Part shown: positions 14,964 through 17,283 of the stretch, one piece after another | How the letters are laid out: each line of letters starts with the position of its first letter | How positions within the stretch are numbered: position 1 is the first letter of the stretch | Assembly (NCBI GenBank): GCA_031273835.1 | Contig: JAISRD010000142.1 | Location: 1-17,283 of the forward strand | Direction of reading: 5' to 3' | From: Treponema sp. | GTDB lineage: Bacteria; Spirochaetota; Spirochaetia; Treponematales; Breznakiellaceae | Length of the DNA: 17,283 bases | The notes under the pieces: generated by a model | What the model was told of the DNA's origin: nothing | The model's input: the letters and a program-made list of their open reading frames with translations, nothing else | Database searches by the model: none | Translations under genes and position numbers: made by a program

Positions 14964-16235
14964 TCATAGAACCCCGAAAATTTTATCCATGGGAGCGCCG
15001 CAGACGGGACAGTTTTTGGGGCGGGCCCTTGAGGAAAAGGTATTTCCGCAGGAACTACAGGTATAGTAAGGGGCGGCTTCTATATCCCGGCCCCGCTTAA
15101 TGGATTGGAGGGCCGCCTCAAATAGTTCGGCGTGTACTTTTTCCGCCCTAAGGGTGTCGGCAAAGGCATACACGGGAAGTCCCGTCTGTTTTTCCCGGGC
15201 GAGGGCCAGGGCGGTTTTGTAAAATTCGTTCACCTCGCAGCGTTCATCCGCAATGACGCCGGCGAGGGCCTCCGCGGGGTTTTTCAAGTCCCCCGACACA
15301 TACTGAAAATTCCGGGCGTGGCAATACTCCGCCTCCGCCGCCGCCCGGAGGAGCCTTGCAAGGTTAGGAAGACCCCGCCGTGCGGCGTCTTCCGCGTAAA
15401 GCCGGTAACGGACATGGGCGGTACATTCACGGACAAAGGATTCCGATAACAGGGCCTGTATCCTTTCGTCCCATAAACGCCGACCCCGGCCTTCGAGGGC
15501 CAGATCTTCCCGCTTGTACTCAAGGCCTCCGCCGTCGTTGTAGAAAAACCGTACCCGGTGATAATAGGGCGGCGTTACACCGGGGACCTCCTCGATCCTC
15601 GCCCCGCCGCCGCCGGTGCCGATCAATTTTACGCCGTCCAGATCGTCTTCGAAATAAGAATGAACATGCCCCGAAAGGATATAACGCAGGGACGGCCTAA
15701 AGGGTTCAAGGATGGAACTTATTTTTTCCCACTCGCCGGAACTTATGGAGTTACCGGAAACCGCGTTGGGCGGCGGAATATGCATGGCAAGAACCACATT
15801 GGGCCGCCTGTAATCTTCCAGGGTTTTTTGTAAAAAGGCTCTGGTCAGCGGGTTTATGACCCGATCTGAGTTATCAAGGACAATTATCAGCGTTCGTGAA
15901 TCGGCGACGGCATAATCGGCGTTCCCAAAATGATCGGCGTAAAAATCCGTGTCATGGTTCCCGCAGAGTACAAATACCGGCGTTTTTGCCGTTACCCCGA
16001 TAAGATCGACCACATTATCGTAAAACAATTTTGATCCAAAGGGAACCACGTCGCCCAATATAAGGGTAAAATCCGTATCGGCGGCCTCAAGGAGCAGATC
16101 CGCGAAAACAGCCATGATTTCCGCCCCCAGGCCGTCGCAGCCCGGATCGCCCAAAACCGAGAACGACCGGAAATCGGCGGTTTCTATTACCGGCTGTTCT
16201 ATTTTTTGGATACCCCGGTTTAATGTAACCATCAT
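14964..16235 (-). CDS. Metallophosphoesterase-rubrerythrin fusion
   Basis: 423-residue cytoplasmic protein with two enzymes in one chain. Residues 22-240 are a calcineurin-like phosphoesterase: D30, GD 61-62, GNHD 92-95, H152 and GHVH 189-192; the His of the usual first DxH motif is replaced (D30-P-G32). Residues 258-380 are a ferritin-like rubrerythrin domain with all expected diiron ligands: E270, E303-x-x-H306, E331-x-x-E334, E365-x-x-H368. Residues 390-423 are a rubredoxin domain, CxxC at 393-396 and 409-412. Rubrerythrins reduce H2O2 in anaerobes. The frame is unbroken throughout, so this is a real fusion, not two genes. Two ATG codons stand at 16235 and 16232 with no ribosome-binding site. 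The phosphoesterase substrate is unknown; cyclic nucleotide or phosphoprotein are possibilities only. Confidence 0.9.
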   Translation of the reverse strand: MMVTLNRGIQKIEQPVIETADFRSFSVLGDPGCDGLGAEIMAVFADLLLEAADTDFTLILGDVVPFGSKLFYDNVVDLIGVTAKTPVFVLCGNHDTDFYADHFGNADYAVADSRTLIIVLDNSDRVINPLTRAFLQKTLEDYRRPNVVLAMHIPPPNAVSGNSISSGEWEKISSILEPFRPSLRYILSGHVHSYFEDDLDGVKLIGTGGGGARIEEVPGVTPPYYHRVRFFYNDGGGLEYKREDLALEGRGRRLWDERIQALLSESFVRECTAHVRYRLYAEDAARRGLPNLARLLRAAAEAEYCHARNFQYVSGDLKNPAEALAGVIADERCEVNEFYKTALALAREKQTGLPVYAFADTLRAEKVHAELFEAALQSIKRGRDIEAAPYYTCSSCGNTFSSRARPKNCPVCGAPMDKIFGVL

Positions 16236-16240
16236 TATTA

Positions 16241-16269
16241 AGAGTAGTTTGTATCCTTCGATAAAACAA
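16241..16269 (-). promoter_or_regulatory. Weak promoter candidate for the phosphoesterase-rubrerythrin gene
   Basis: Minus strand: TTGTTT (16269-16264), 17-base spacer, TACTCT (16246-16241); three matches in each box. The -10 box would end 5 bases before the ATG, again a leaderless arrangement. TACAAA (16255-16250) is another possible -10. Neither is convincing alone. Confidence 0.2.
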
Positions 16270-16308
16270 GAGGACGCGCATAGGCGGCCCTGTAACGCGG
16301 CGGTACCC

Positions 16309-16336
16309 TTGCTTAAACCGGAAAATGCCGGATAAT
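16309..16336 (+). promoter_or_regulatory. Possible promoter of the PQQ-propeller gene
   Basis: TTGCTT (16309-16314), 16-base spacer, GATAAT (16331-16336). Initiation near 16343 would leave a leader of about 12 bases that includes the AGGA ribosome-binding site. The spacer holds a short CCGG-AAAATG-CCGG repeat. Confidence 0.4.
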
Positions 16337-16354
16337 TGAAACATAGGAAAACCG

Positions 16355-17283
16355 ATGAAAAACTTTTGTATTGTGCCCTTTGTTCTTTTAACGGCGGCGG
16401 CCTCTCTTTTTGGCCAAAGAAGCGCGGAACCCCCGGTAAGCGCCCGTCCCATCTGGGAACAGGATCTCCGGGGAACCGTGGCGGGGCTTCCCTTTTTGCA
16501 GGCGGAATCGGCGGTGGTTGCCCTGGCGGAGGGGGATGTAAAATCCTACAGCAGGCAGGGGAACTGGCTGTGGACCTTCCGGGCCGGGGAGGGGCTTACC
16601 CCCCATGTCTCCCGTGCAAAGGAGGGGACCACCTATATATGTACCCTGGGGGGCGCGGTCATTGCCATAAACCGGGTGGGCCGGGAACTGTGGCGGCTCA
16701 ACCTGGGAGCCCCCGTAACGGCCCCCATCGTCATCGGCTGGGACGGCCGGCTCTTTATCCCCGTGGGATCAAAGATCTACTGCCGTACCGCTTCGGGTTA
16801 TTCATTGTGGATGAAGGACCTGGGGAGCCCGATCTTCGTAAAGCCCGTTCTCGATCACCGGGGGGGCCTTGCCCTGGTTCTGGAAAACAACGAATTTGTG
16901 CTGATTAACCATGTAAGCGCCCTGGAGCGGTACCGGCTTTCCTCACTGCCCCTCCACATCGTGCCCCTGCAGATCACCGAAGGGGAAGATTCGTTTTATC
17001 TCTTCTACCAAAACGGGGGGATAGAGCGTATCTTCCGGGACAAGCCGGGCCCGGAGGGTATAAAGCCCCTCAAAAGCGAATCCCTTCCGGCCCTGTCCCA
17101 GACTCCCGCCGCGGCGGCGGACTTTAGGGACCAGGTGGCCGTTACCCTCCAGGACGGTTCGGTCCAGCTCCTTTCCGTTCCCGACGCCCGGGTACTCTGG
17201 ACCGAGGCGGGCCACGAGGCAAGGGCCCAGGGGGGGACGGGGAACCTTGAACCCTATTGGGCGGCCATGCAGTTTGACGAACG
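16355..17283 (+). CDS. Secreted PQQ-type beta-propeller protein (3' end cut by window)
   Basis: The first 309 codons are open to the window edge. Residues 1-21 are a signal peptide (MKNFCIVPFVLLTAAASLFG), so the protein is exported. The rest consists of repeated propeller blades with the PQQ/WD-like pattern of a Gly then Trp and hydrophobic strand: GNWLWTF, GRELWRLNLG, SGYSLWMKDLG, and a later ARVLWTE. Such folds are found in PQQ enzymes, in BamB-type assembly proteins and in many spirochaete surface proteins of unknown role. The visible part shows no catalytic motif and no other domain, so I assign only the fold. AGGA lies 6-7 bases before ATG 16355. It is divergent from the phosphoesterase-rubrerythrin gene. 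Confidence 0.8.
   Translation, partial: MKNFCIVPFVLLTAAASLFGQRSAEPPVSARPIWEQDLRGTVAGLPFLQAESAVVALAEGDVKSYSRQGNWLWTFRAGEGLTPHVSRAKEGTTYICTLGGAVIAINRVGRELWRLNLGAPVTAPIVIGWDGRLFIPVGSKIYCRTASGYSLWMKDLGSPIFVKPVLDHRGGLALVLENNEFVLINHVSALERYRLSSLPLHIVPLQITEGEDSFYLFYQNGGIERIFRDKPGPEGIKPLKSESLPALSQTPAAAADFRDQVAVTLQDGSVQLLSVPDARVLWTEAGHEARAQGGTGNLEPYWAAMQFDE

Noticed and set aside
14964..16235. Two separate genes (phosphoesterase and rubrerythrin) joined by error
   Set aside because: The frame is continuous with no stop, and no start codon with a ribosome-binding site is seen at the junction near residues 245-265.

Overview
The window reads as chromosomal DNA of a fairly G+C-rich bacterium, most likely a spirochaete of the Treponema/termite-gut type. 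That placement is an inference from the mix of genes: a dCache chemoreceptor, bacteriohemerythrin, a DUF115/MptE-like protein, a DUF2147 protein, a PQQ-type propeller protein and rubrerythrin chemistry. No rRNA or other decisive marker is present. Genes are closely packed on both strands, several overlap by 1-13 bases, and no stretch over 300 bases lacks a gene. I see no insertion sequence, phage gene or CRISPR array.

Layout. 1-1943 (-) is a methyl-accepting chemotaxis protein cut at its C-terminus by the window edge, with a near-perfect sigma70-type promoter. 2041-3873 (+) is lepA (EF4). 3892-4359 (-) is a bacteriohemerythrin. 4483-7775 (-) is a probable transcription unit: a promoter, tRNA-Pro(CGG), a PpiD/SurA-like membrane-anchored PPIase, then a DUF115/MptE-like protein whose start overlaps the PPIase stop. 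7776-8029 is a 254-base intergenic stretch with three consecutive perfect hairpins ending in a T tract (plus strand), a candidate small RNA, followed by the promoter of the next unit. 8030-10902 (+) is a FIST sensory protein overlapping a hybrid histidine kinase. 10927-12521 (-) is a shikimate-dehydrogenase-fold oxidoreductase overlapping a KDPG/KHG aldolase. 12522-12776 is a divergent intergenic stretch carrying a degenerate 16-bp tandem repeat. 12777-13508 (+) is a pirin. 13566-14953 (+) is an EamA/DMT transporter overlapping a secreted DUF2147 protein. 14964-16235 (-) is a metallophosphoesterase fused to a complete rubrerythrin. 16355 to the end (+) is a secreted PQQ-type beta-propeller protein, cut by the window edge.

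How the genes may work together. FIST and kinase look like one sensory unit (ligand sensor plus phosphorelay), and the chemoreceptor is a separate behavioural sensor. Hemerythrin, pirin and the rubrerythrin fusion are all non-haem metal proteins of the sort found in anaerobes that meet oxygen. The PPIase/DUF115 pair points to envelope or surface-structure biogenesis. The dehydrogenase/aldolase pair points to oxidation and cleavage of a sugar acid or related hydroxy acid.

The most unusual items are the phosphoesterase-rubrerythrin fusion (with an altered first phosphoesterase motif), the three-hairpin RNA candidate at 7892-7958, and signs that some genes (FIST, possibly EamA and the phosphoesterase) are read from leaderless mRNAs.
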